Of a stretch of 64,000 nt of DNA, positions 9,084-15,448 are shown in pieces (positions within the stretch are counted from its first letter, which is position 1; every line of letters begins with the position of its first letter). The notes under the pieces are model-generated. The model was not told the origin of the DNA and did no database searches. It saw only the letters and a list, made by a program, of their open reading frames with translations. The translations under genes were made by a program, and so were the position numbers. The DNA is from Paludibacteraceae bacterium (lineage in GTDB: Bacteria; Bacteroidota; Bacteroidia; Bacteroidales; Paludibacteraceae): NCBI GenBank assembly GCA_017551675.1, contig JAFZLC010000030.1, forward strand, positions 1 through 64,000. Reading direction: 5' to 3'.

Positions 9084-9486
9084 GTGGAAAGACACATAAA
9101 ACTCTCCAACGGCGTGGAAATGCCGCTCTTGGGATACGGAGTGTTCCAAGTAAATCCGCAGGAATGTGAACGCTGCCTTCGACCACCTTGCCGACATCAC
9201 CGACAAGTTTTTGCAACAGAAAGGCGTCGGGAAATTCTATATGTACGTTTTTGACTACGGTGCGCCAATCGGATTCCGCATTGCGACGAAACACCCCGGA
9301 AACGTCCTCGGCATCATCTCTCAAAACGGCAACGTCTATGCCGAAGGCCTCGGCAAAAAATGGGAGGCTCGCGCCGAATATTGGAAGAACCCGGTGCCTC
9401 TCATTGCGACCTCTACGACGGCGGCAAGGGCACCTACATCCCCTTGGAATAAGATAGAAGAGTTTTTCACGGAGTACTTGAAATAA
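9084..9486 (+). pseudogene. Mosaic remnant: aldo/keto reductase start, epoxide-hydrolase-like middle, hydrolase end
   Basis: Three pieces in different frames. From 9098 to 9175, 76 of 78 bases match the 5' end of the aldo/keto reductase at 12483-12560. The frame then changes, and 9172-9390 encodes an epoxide-hydrolase-like stretch (FDYGAPIGFRIATKHP and IISQNGNVYAEGLG). The last piece encodes HCDLYDGGKGTYIP and, one base out of frame, KIEEFFTEYLK, matching the end of the 4774-type hydrolase. The extra T near 9449 separates the last two frames. No functional product is expected. Confidence 0.85.
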
Positions 9487-9552
9487 CGAAGAAGAAAAGT
9501 GAAAGCCATAACCGCGCATTGTATGAAAATAAATTGTACATTTGCCTTCAGA

Positions 9553-10176
9553 ATGAGCAAATATTTTGAATACGGAGACAAGGAAACAGACTATCTCCGA
9601 CAGAAGGACAAGCGGATGGCCGAGGTCATCGACCGTGTGGGGCATATCCACAGGGCGGTGGATGAGGATTTGTTTTCGTCGGTCGTCCACCACATCGTCG
9701 GGCAGCAGACCGTCTGGCGGCGGATGCAGGAGTGCTTCGGCGAGGTGACGGCAGAGACCATCGCAGGAGCAACACCAGAGGACTTGCAATCGCAGGGCAT
9801 GACCTTCCGAAAGGCCGAGTACATCAAGGACTTCTGCCGTCGGATAACAAGCGGGGAGTTCGACCTGCAGGCCGTCAGTCAGATGAGCGACGCGGACGCT
9901 ATCCGCACACTCTCGTCGCTGAAGGGCATCGGCGTGTGGACGGCAGAGATGATTCTGCTGTTCTGTCTCCAGCGGCCCGACGTGCTCAGTTACGGCGACC
10001 TTGCCATCCAGCGCGGCTTGCGGATGGTGTACCACCACAGGGAAGTAACTCCGCAGTTGTTCGAGAAGTACCGCCGCCGTTTCTCACCCTACGGCAGCGT
10101 GGCCAGCCTCTACCTCTGGGCCGTGGCTGGCGGCGCGATTCCTGAAATGAAAGATTATCAAACCAAAAAGAAATAG
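9553..10176 (+). CDS. alkA: DNA-3-methyladenine glycosylase II family
   Basis: Removes alkylated purines from DNA as the first step of base excision repair. The 207-aa HhH-GPD domain has the helix-hairpin-helix LKGIGVWTAEMILLF at 123-137 and the catalytic Asp149 in SYGDLAIQRG. The upstream in-frame GTG (9499) is rejected, because a -7 element TACATTTG lies at 9537-9544, inside that extension; the ATG at 9553 is the start and the transcript would have almost no leader. The ogt gene begins 3 bp after its stop, so the two repair genes form an operon. It lacks the N-terminal domain of E. coli AlkA. Confidence 0.9.
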   Translation: MSKYFEYGDKETDYLRQKDKRMAEVIDRVGHIHRAVDEDLFSSVVHHIVGQQTVWRRMQECFGEVTAETIAGATPEDLQSQGMTFRKAEYIKDFCRRITSGEFDLQAVSQMSDADAIRTLSSLKGIGVWTAEMILLFCLQRPDVLSYGDLAIQRGLRMVYHHREVTPQLFEKYRRRFSPYGSVASLYLWAVAGGAIPEMKDYQTKKK

Positions 10177-10179
10177 CCG

Positions 10180-10716
10180 ATGGACTACACGACACACTAT
10201 CAGTCGCCCCTCGGCGGCATCACGCTGGCCTCTGACGGCGATGCACTCGTCGGCCTCTGGTTCGACGGGCAGAAATACTTCGCCGATGCGCTCGCAGAGC
10301 AGTACCAAAAGCGCGACGACCTTCCCGTGTTCGACGACACGCGTCGCTGGCTCGACATCTACTTCAGCGGCCAGGCTCCCGGCTTCACACCAACGCTCTT
10401 GATGCGTACCAGCGACTTTCGGAAGCGTGTGTGGGAAATCATGCTCGGCATCCCCTTCGGCCATACGATGACCTACGGGCAGATAGCCCGCCAGATAGCC
10501 CTTGAGCGTGGCATCCCCACGATGTCAACCCAGGCCGTCGGTGGCGCAGTAGGTCACAACAGCATCTCGCTCATCATTCCCTGCCACCGCGTCGTAGGCG
10601 CCAGCGGCTCACTGACAGGCTACGCCGGAGGCATCGACAAGAAACTGCGCCTGCTCCAGATGGAGGGCGCATTGCAGCCCGACTTCTTCATTCCAACGAG
10701 GGGAACGGCTTTATGA
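10180..10716 (+). CDS. ogt: Methylated-DNA-protein-cysteine methyltransferase
   Basis: Directly reverses O6-alkylguanine in DNA by suicidal transfer of the alkyl group to a Cys. The acceptor motif IIPCHRV has C135; the helix-turn-helix region with MTYGQIARQIA and the arginine-finger-type NSISLI segment are present. The 178 aa fit Ogt rather than the larger Ada. Translation starts 3 bp after alkA, so the genes are coupled. The pair provides base-excision and direct repair of alkylation damage, consistent with an island that handles reactive electrophiles. Codons are C/G-rich like its neighbours. Confidence 0.95.
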   Translation: MDYTTHYQSPLGGITLASDGDALVGLWFDGQKYFADALAEQYQKRDDLPVFDDTRRWLDIYFSGQAPGFTPTLLMRTSDFRKRVWEIMLGIPFGHTMTYGQIARQIALERGIPTMSTQAVGGAVGHNSISLIIPCHRVVGASGSLTGYAGGIDKKLRLLQMEGALQPDFFIPTRGTAL

Positions 10717-10740
10717 AGACATCAAATATCTTAGATAATT

Positions 10741-11136
10741 ATGAAGCACAAAGTTAAGATTACCGTCATCGACAAGAAACTCTATCCCGAACTGCAAGCA
10801 CAATATTGCGCCGACAAGAATGCTGGCGCGTGTCCTTGCTACAACGTGGGTGACGAGTTCATTTTTGAGCGCGACGAACTGAACGATCATTTTTGGCACG
10901 GCGGACTGAACACGTTGGTCAAAACAGCCGCCAACCCCGACACCGTGGCGGGCGGACCCAAAATGCCGCATTGCTCGGAAGCATGGGACGCAATCAGCCG
11001 CTACATCTACACGGGCTTGCAGGGCGGCTCAATTATGAAAGGCTGGATGGCGCGGGAAAACGAGATGATTTGTTGTTGCTCTGACGGCACCCGCCCTGTA
11101 ATCTTCAAAATAGAGCGAATTGACGAGGAAGAATAG
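10741..11136 (+). CDS. TIGR04076 family protein
   Basis: A 131-aa cytoplasmic protein with the family pattern: start KHKVKITVIDK, the CPCYNVGDEF segment, a central MPHCSEAWDAISRYIYTG and the end CCSDGTRPVIFKIERI. Seven or more cysteines suggest metal or redox chemistry, but the family has no firm function that I know. It is 24 bp after ogt and could be part of that transcript. A short coding remnant follows it. Confidence 0.75.
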   Translation: MKHKVKITVIDKKLYPELQAQYCADKNAGACPCYNVGDEFIFERDELNDHFWHGGLNTLVKTAANPDTVAGGPKMPHCSEAWDAISRYIYTGLQGGSIMKGWMARENEMICCCSDGTRPVIFKIERIDEEE

Positions 11137-11138
11137 TT

Positions 11139-11276
11139 TGCGGTTACAACGATGCATTTTACAAGAAACGTGACCGAGCAATGTTCGAGAAAACCCTTCA
11201 ACACCTGATTGACGAAACCTGCAAAGGCAACCTTTTCGGCGAGTGGAACGACAGCGGAAGGCTGATAGGATATTGA
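11139..11276 (+). pseudogene. Coding remnant, 45 codons, no start
   Basis: An open stretch reading CGYNDAFYKKRDRAMFEK and, further on, GNLFGEWNDSGRLIGY before TGA. The codon use is like the neighbouring genes and the amino-acid composition is protein-like, but there is no start codon near its beginning. It looks like the C-terminal end of a lost gene; I do not recognise the family. Confidence 0.4.
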
Positions 11277-11289
11277 ATACAAACAGTTT

Positions 11290-11637
11290 ATGAACGTCGA
11301 AGAAGTAAGAACCTACGCATTGAGTTTGAGCCGACAGGTTACCGAAGACCTTTTTGCCGACGAGTGGATTTCGTGGCGTATTGGTGGCAAATGGTTTCTG
11401 CTGATGCAGTTAGACGCACCCGAGCCGCGCGTGGCGGTGAAACTTCCGCCCGAAACAGGCCTTGTCCTGCGCGAGCAATACAGCGGCGTGCACCCCGCCT
11501 ACCATATGAACAAACGGCATTGGAACGATTTGTATCTCAATCGGTTACCCGACGGTTTTGTAAAAGAGCAAATCAAAGCGTCGTACAATTTAGTTGTCGG
11601 CAGTCTGCCCAAACGGATGGGGTTGGAAGCGGTTTAG
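11290..11637 (+). CDS. MmcQ/YjbR family protein
   Basis: A 115-aa protein of the MmcQ/YjbR fold: N-terminal MNVEEVRTYALSLSR, the central GGKWFLLM strand, VAVKLPPE, and the C-terminal YHMNKRHWNDLYLN followed by IKASYNLVV. The fold resembles the CyaY-like DNA-binding type; the biological role is not established. Such genes often lie beside small detoxification genes. It is followed by an AraC-type operator pair that starts a new transcription unit. Confidence 0.85.
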   Translation: MNVEEVRTYALSLSRQVTEDLFADEWISWRIGGKWFLLMQLDAPEPRVAVKLPPETGLVLREQYSGVHPAYHMNKRHWNDLYLNRLPDGFVKEQIKASYNLVVGSLPKRMGLEAV

Positions 11638-11647
11638 GCTGGTTTCC

Positions 11648-11702
11648 CCGAAATCAAGGTAATTCTTTCCGAAAAGTACAAACATTTATCCACCTAATTT
11701 TG
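11648..11702 (+). promoter_or_regulatory. AraC-type operator pair and promoter for the acetyltransferase
   Basis: Box 1 at 11648 (CCGAAATCAAGGTAA) and box 2 at 11669 (CCGAAAAGTACAAAC) are again 21 bp apart. The -7 element TAATTTTG at 11695-11702 is 26 bp from box 2, one helical turn closer than at the other three promoters. Confidence 0.6.
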
Positions 11703-11715
11703 AATCGATTACAAT

Positions 11716-12267
11716 ATGAAAACAGATTTTGAAAAAATGCGCAGCCAAGAGTTCTACAATTTCACAAGTGAGGAATGTTTGGCGAGTTACTACAGAGCCA
11801 AGCACATTTGTGCGCGGCTGCAAACAATGACCACCGAGGATGTCGATTACCGACAGACGATAGAGGATTTGATTCCTGGCATTCCCGAATCGTCAACGGT
11901 GTCGCCGCCGTTCCATTGCGACCACGGACACGGCATAAAACTCGGCGAGAATGTTTTCGTTAACTACAACGCCACAATGCTCGACGGCGGCATTATCACC
12001 ATTGGTAGCAACACGCAGATTGGCCCCAACTGCCAATTCCTGACCCCGAACCACCCTATCGACTACCTTGAACGCCGCAAACCCATTGAGCGCTGCTCAC
12101 CCATTACCATTGGCGACGACTGCTGGCTGGGCGGCGGCGTGACTGTCTGCCCTGGCGTCACCATTGGCAACCGCTGCATTATCGGTGCGGGCTCGGTGGT
12201 CACAAAGAACATTCCCGACGATAGCCTGGCGGTAGGAAATCCCGCAAAGGTTATCAGGAATTTATGA
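11716..12267 (+). CDS. Maltose/galactoside O-acetyltransferase family protein
   Basis: Transfers an acetyl group from acetyl-CoA to a hydroxyl of a sugar or similar small molecule. The 183-aa chain has the N-terminal MAC segment (about 10-60) and a left-handed beta-helix of hexapeptide repeats (LGENVFVNYNATMLDGG through IGNRCIIGAGSVVTKNIPDD). The catalytic His is in TPNHPID. Members include LacA, Maa and NodL; the acceptor cannot be told from sequence. It has its own operator and promoter within the AraC regulon. Confidence 0.92.
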   Translation: MKTDFEKMRSQEFYNFTSEECLASYYRAKHICARLQTMTTEDVDYRQTIEDLIPGIPESSTVSPPFHCDHGHGIKLGENVFVNYNATMLDGGIITIGSNTQIGPNCQFLTPNHPIDYLERRKPIERCSPITIGDDCWLGGGVTVCPGVTIGNRCIIGAGSVVTKNIPDDSLAVGNPAKVIRNL

Positions 12268-12274
12268 AGAGTAG

Positions 12275-12538
12275 GGCTTCATAGAGCCGTGGGGACGCGG
12301 TTATAAGAAGATACGCGAGGGATTTGAATCGGCAGGTCTGCCTATGCCCAAAATTGAAGTATCGGAAGGTGGTGTGCTGGTGACTTTCCAACGGAACAAC
12401 GTGAATAACACACAAAATGAAAGTGTCGAAGAAAAGTGTATTTTTGTAAAAAACATTAAAATATCATTATTATGCAAAAAATTAAACTCTCCAACGGCGT
12501 GGAAATGCCGCTCTTGGGATACGGAGTGTTCCAAGTAA
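12275..12538 (+). pseudogene. Remnant of an AlbA_2/RecG-like ATP-binding protein
   Basis: The reading frame after a TAG at 12272 encodes GFIEPWGRGYKKIREGFE and then LPMPKIEVSEGGVLVTFQRN, the typical C-terminal end of divergent AAA-4/AlbA_2 proteins annotated as RecG-like transcriptional regulators. Everything upstream is missing. The frame runs on to 12538, over the start of the aldo/keto reductase. A -7 element TATTTTTG at 12439-12446 inside this tail probably drives the following gene. Confidence 0.7.
12439..12446 (+). promoter_or_regulatory. -7 promoter element before the aldo/keto reductase
   Basis: TATTTTTG fits TAnnTTTG, 26 bp before the ATG at 12472. Unlike four other island promoters, it has no CCGAAAT boxes at the expected distance, so the gene may have lost its regulation after moving. 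Confidence 0.5.
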
Positions 12539-13317
12539 GTCCGCAAGAATGTGAACGCTGTGTAACAGACGCTCTGTCAGTTGGTTACCGCCTGATAGAC
12601 ACCGCTCAGGCATACTTCAACGAAGAGGGCGTGGGCGAGGCTGTCAAGAAGTCGGGCATCAAGCGCGACGAACTCTTCCTCGTTACCAAGGTCTGGATTT
12701 CTAACGCGGGCGAGGAAAAAGCCGCCAAATCCATCGACGAGAGCCTGAAAAAGTTGCAGACCGACTACATCGACCTCTTGCTGATTCATCAGGCTTACGG
12801 CGACGTCTTCGGCACGTGGCGCGCGATGGAAAAGGCTTACAAGGACGGCAAAGTGCGTGCAATCGGCGTTTCTAACTTCCAAGAGGCGAGGTACTTCGAT
12901 TTTCATCATTATGTTGACGTAAAGCCGATGGTCAACCAACTGCAATGCAACGCGATGATTCAGCAACGCGGCATCGAACCGTTGCTTAACGAGACTTCGT
13001 GCCGTATGATGGCGTGGGGACCTCTCGGCGGACAGGGCGTTGACGGCATCGTCAAGAGCGAACTTTTGGGCAAAATCGGTTCAAAATACGGCAAAACGGC
13101 GTCTCAGGTAGCCCTTCGCTGGCTCACACAGCGTGGTATCGTGGCAATCCCAAAATCCACCCACAAGGAGCGTATGGTTCAGAACCTCAGCATTTTCGAC
13201 TTCACCCTCACCGACGACGAAATGTCCCAAATCGCTTCAATGAACCAACACGACAGCGGCACGGTCAACTTCTCGGATAAGAATTTCGTCAAGTATCTGA
13301 TTGAGACGTATGGTTAA
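12472..13317 (+). CDS. Aldo/keto reductase (2,5-diketo-D-gluconate reductase-like)
   Basis: An NADPH-dependent (beta/alpha)8-barrel reductase of aldehydes and ketones; DkgA of E. coli reduces methylglyoxal and is encoded next to yqhD. The 281 aa include the tetrad D43, Y48 (DTAQAY), K73 (VTKVW) and H106 (LLLIHQ), and the cofactor site IPKSTHKERM near the end. The 5' end has a near-identical copy at 9098-9175 and the 3' end a perfect copy at 14075-14123, so this gene has been the target of segmental duplication. The Nim-like gene follows after 14 bp. Confidence 0.93.
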   Translation: MQKIKLSNGVEMPLLGYGVFQVSPQECERCVTDALSVGYRLIDTAQAYFNEEGVGEAVKKSGIKRDELFLVTKVWISNAGEEKAAKSIDESLKKLQTDYIDLLLIHQAYGDVFGTWRAMEKAYKDGKVRAIGVSNFQEARYFDFHHYVDVKPMVNQLQCNAMIQQRGIEPLLNETSCRMMAWGPLGGQGVDGIVKSELLGKIGSKYGKTASQVALRWLTQRGIVAIPKSTHKERMVQNLSIFDFTLTDDEMSQIASMNQHDSGTVNFSDKNFVKYLIETYG

Positions 13318-13331
13318 AAATTGAGGACAAA

Positions 13332-13823
13332 ATGAAAACAATGAGTAATTTCAGACCAATGCGGCGCATCAAACAGCAAGTGCCGCACGACGAATGTATC
13401 AACATTCTGACCACTGCCAAACGCGGCGTGCTGTCGGTAATCAGCGACAACGGCTACCCCTACGCCGTGCCGGTGAATTTCTTTTACGACACCAACGACG
13501 GACACATTTTCATACACGGCGCTAAGGAGGGACACAAGATTGACGCAATCAGAAAGTCGCCCAAAGTGTGCTTCACCGTTTGGAACGACGGCGAGAAAAA
13601 GGACGGCGACTGGGCGTATTACGTAACGAGCGTGGTGGTTTTCGGCACGGCGGAACTTATTGCCGACGAGCAACTTACCGCCCGTCAGACCCGAAACATC
13701 GGCTTGAAATACTATCCCACGACCGCCGAAGTTGACGCAGTGATGCAGAGGTCGATAGCCAGGGTGCAGTTAATCGCCGTCAGCATAGACCAAATGACGG
13801 GAAAACTGGTGCACGAGAAGTAA
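13332..13823 (+). CDS. Pyridoxamine 5'-phosphate oxidase-fold flavoprotein, NimA-like
   Basis: A split-barrel flavin-binding protein of 163 aa. It shows the NimA/PPOX pattern: MRRIKQQV near the start, RGVLSVISDNGYPYAVPVNFFY, FIHGAKEGHKIDAIRKSPKVCF, and ITSV-type strands. Nim proteins reduce 5-nitroimidazoles to inactive amines; many relatives have other or unknown roles, so drug resistance should not be assumed. The start may be ATG at 13332 or 13341. It is cotranscribed with the aldo/keto reductase 14 bp upstream. Confidence 0.85.
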   Translation: MKTMSNFRPMRRIKQQVPHDECINILTTAKRGVLSVISDNGYPYAVPVNFFYDTNDGHIFIHGAKEGHKIDAIRKSPKVCFTVWNDGEKKDGDWAYYVTSVVVFGTAELIADEQLTARQTRNIGLKYYPTTAEVDAVMQRSIARVQLIAVSIDQMTGKLVHEK

Positions 13824-13923
13824 AATAAACCGCTGATTATCAATGAGCATCGAACAGAATTGAAAATTAAAAATCCCTGCGCCGCCTTAACGCTAAGTTA
13901 ACATCGGTTCGGTGATTTTTTTG

Positions 13924-14019
13924 TAAATTTGCGGCAAAAAATCATTAATAATGAAAAAGATTTTCACGCTCTTGACGCTTGCGCTCTGCCTTGCGGGTTG
14001 CGGCGTTGAAACTAAATAA
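13924..14019 (+). pseudogene. Orphan lipoprotein leader with its promoter
   Basis: A -7 element TAAATTTG at 13924-13931 is followed by an ATG at 13951 and 22 codons that form a complete lipoprotein signal (MKKIFTLLTLALCLAGCG), then a TAA at 14017. Nothing secretable follows. It is most likely what remains of a lipoprotein gene whose body was deleted together with the rearrangement marked by the 49-bp repeat; a tiny lipopeptide is the alternative. Confidence 0.6.
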
Positions 14020-14116
14020 ACAGAAAAAACAACGGTAAAGTACAATTATAATCAACCAATTAATATGGGAAAACCAAGTATCTGATTGAGACGTATGGTT
14101 AAAAATTGAGGACAAA

Positions 14117-14215
14117 ATGAAAATAACCATTGTCTTTGATGCCGCAGGAATGTGCTACCGTGCCCTCGGCGACAGCGTAGGGCAAGCGTGGGGCAGCGGA
14201 AAGAGGTTTGAATAA
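14117..14215 (+). other. Short ORF, 32 codons, after the duplicated junction
   Basis: Begins at the ATG inside the second copy of the 49-bp repeat and reads MKITIVFDAAGMCYRALGD and so on to TAA. It has the protein-like codon use of the island, and the duplicated upstream spacer would place it as the gene once downstream of an aldo/keto reductase. I do not recognise it; it could be a truncated gene start. Confidence 0.3.
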
Positions 14216-14220
14216 TCCAA

Positions 14221-14286
14221 CCGAAATATTGGTAAAAATCCCCGAAATATTGGCAACGGTTTTCAGTTTGAGAACCGTTATTTTTG
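14221..14286 (+). promoter_or_regulatory. AraC-type operator pair and promoter for the CMD-cupin unit
   Basis: The clearest copy: box 1 at 14221 (CCGAAATATTGGTAA) and box 2 at 14242 (CCGAAATATTGGCAA) differ by one base and are 21 bp apart. The -7 element TATTTTTG at 14279-14286 is 37 bp from the start of box 2. Confidence 0.82.
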
Positions 14287-14316
14287 TACCGTTGAAATTA
14301 TAAACATTTTTCAACA

Positions 14317-15411
14317 ATGAAAAAAGCAATCATAACCTTGTTTTCGGCATTGGCACTCACCGCCTGTCAAAACAACCAACCTACTAATATTCAGAACGAT
14401 ATGGACAATACGACAATCAATTCAGAACCCCTGACCGCTCGTCAGAAATCTCTCGCCGCTTGTGCCTGTGTAATGGCGCAGGGCGACTTGCCCAAACTTG
14501 AAAACGAAGTCCGTAAGGCACTCAACAACGGCGTAACAATCAACGAGTTGAAGGAGGCATTTTCGCAACTCTACGCCTACACAGGATTTCCCCGCTCGCT
14601 CAATGCGTTGGGCGTTCTCAACAAGGTAATCAGCCAAAATCCCGACCCGAAATGGCAGGAAGGCAAGCCGTGGACCCGCCCCGCGCTATGGGACGACGCC
14701 AAGAAAGCCTACGAACAGGGCAAGGCGGTGCAGACCAAAGTGTCGGGCAGGGAGTTCAATTACGACTTCTGTCCGCAAGACGATTATTACCTCAAATCGC
14801 ACCTTTTCGGCGACATTTTTGCGGGTGACATTCTCAACGCTGCCGACCGTGAGATTGTTACCGTGGCGGCGTTAAGCGGCTTGCAAGATGTTGACCCTCA
14901 ACTTGCTGCACACAAACGCGGCGCGGTGAATATGGGCAACAGTCAGGCACTTGTTGACGAACTTTCTTCGTGGCTCGACAAGGAGGGCTACACGCTTAAA
15001 AGCCGTTTCTACAAAGGCAATCCCAATGTCAATTATGCACAATATTTCATTGGCAATAGTTACCTCAATCCGTTGCAGCCCAAGAACTTGAACGACGGCG
15101 AAAAGACCGTCCTGCCGATGAGCAACGTAACCTTTGAGCCGGGCTGCCACAACAATTGGCACATCCACCACGGGGCGCATCAGATATTGATTTGCGTTTC
15201 GGGTCGCGGATGGTATCAGGAATGGGGCAAACCCGCCGTCGCGCTCAATCCCGGCGACGTCATCGACATTCCCGAAGGCGTAAAACATTGGCACGGCGCA
15301 CAGAAAGACTCTTGGTTTCAGCACATTGCAACGCACGTGGCCACTGGCGGCGCAGAGAGCAACGAATGGCTCGAAGCGGTGAGCGACGAGGAGTATGGGA
15401 AGTTGGAATAA
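14317..15411 (+). CDS. CMD-CMD-cupin lipoprotein
   Basis: A lipoprotein signal (ALALTAC, C17) leads to two carboxymuconolactone-decarboxylase-type helical repeats (about 45-115, with NGVTINELKEAFSQLYAYTGFP, and 150-225) and a C-terminal cupin barrel (about 255-345). The cupin metal ligands are visible in WHIHHGAHQ and in GVKHWHGA. CMD proteins include AhpD-like peroxidase partners; the two-domain fusion is common in bacteria but the substrate is unknown. The internal Met29 (base 14401) lies after an Asn/Gln linker, where the unexported form would start. It has its own AraC-type operator, and the GNAT gene follows after 37 bp. Confidence 0.85.
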   Translation: MKKAIITLFSALALTACQNNQPTNIQNDMDNTTINSEPLTARQKSLAACACVMAQGDLPKLENEVRKALNNGVTINELKEAFSQLYAYTGFPRSLNALGVLNKVISQNPDPKWQEGKPWTRPALWDDAKKAYEQGKAVQTKVSGREFNYDFCPQDDYYLKSHLFGDIFAGDILNAADREIVTVAALSGLQDVDPQLAAHKRGAVNMGNSQALVDELSSWLDKEGYTLKSRFYKGNPNVNYAQYFIGNSYLNPLQPKNLNDGEKTVLPMSNVTFEPGCHNNWHIHHGAHQILICVSGRGWYQEWGKPAVALNPGDVIDIPEGVKHWHGAQKDSWFQHIATHVATGGAESNEWLEAVSDEEYGKLE

Positions 15412-15448
15412 CCGCATCTTTCAATTGGTAGCCCAAAACTAATAATTT

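Larger units (their letters stand above)
13290..14123 (+). repeat. 49-bp perfect direct repeat (13290-13338 and 14075-14123)
   Basis: Each copy holds the last codons of the aldo/keto reductase (KYLIETYG and stop), the 14-bp spacer and the first codons of the next frame. In the first copy the next gene is the Nim-like flavoprotein; in the second it is a 32-codon ORF. The second copy is the scar of a duplicated or deleted segment. Confidence 0.9.

Noticed and set aside
9499..9552. N-terminal extension of AlkA from a GTG at 9499
   Set aside because: The segment contains the -7 promoter element at 9537-9544, so it cannot be transcribed from that promoter as coding sequence.
9076..10038. 320-aa minus-strand ORF across the mosaic remnant and alkA
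   Set aside because: Covers known plus-strand motifs (HhH-GPD); a consequence of G/C-rich codons that leave the other strand open.
14872..15417. 181-aa minus-strand ORF inside the CMD-cupin gene
   Set aside because: Antisense shadow without features, over clear cupin metal motifs.
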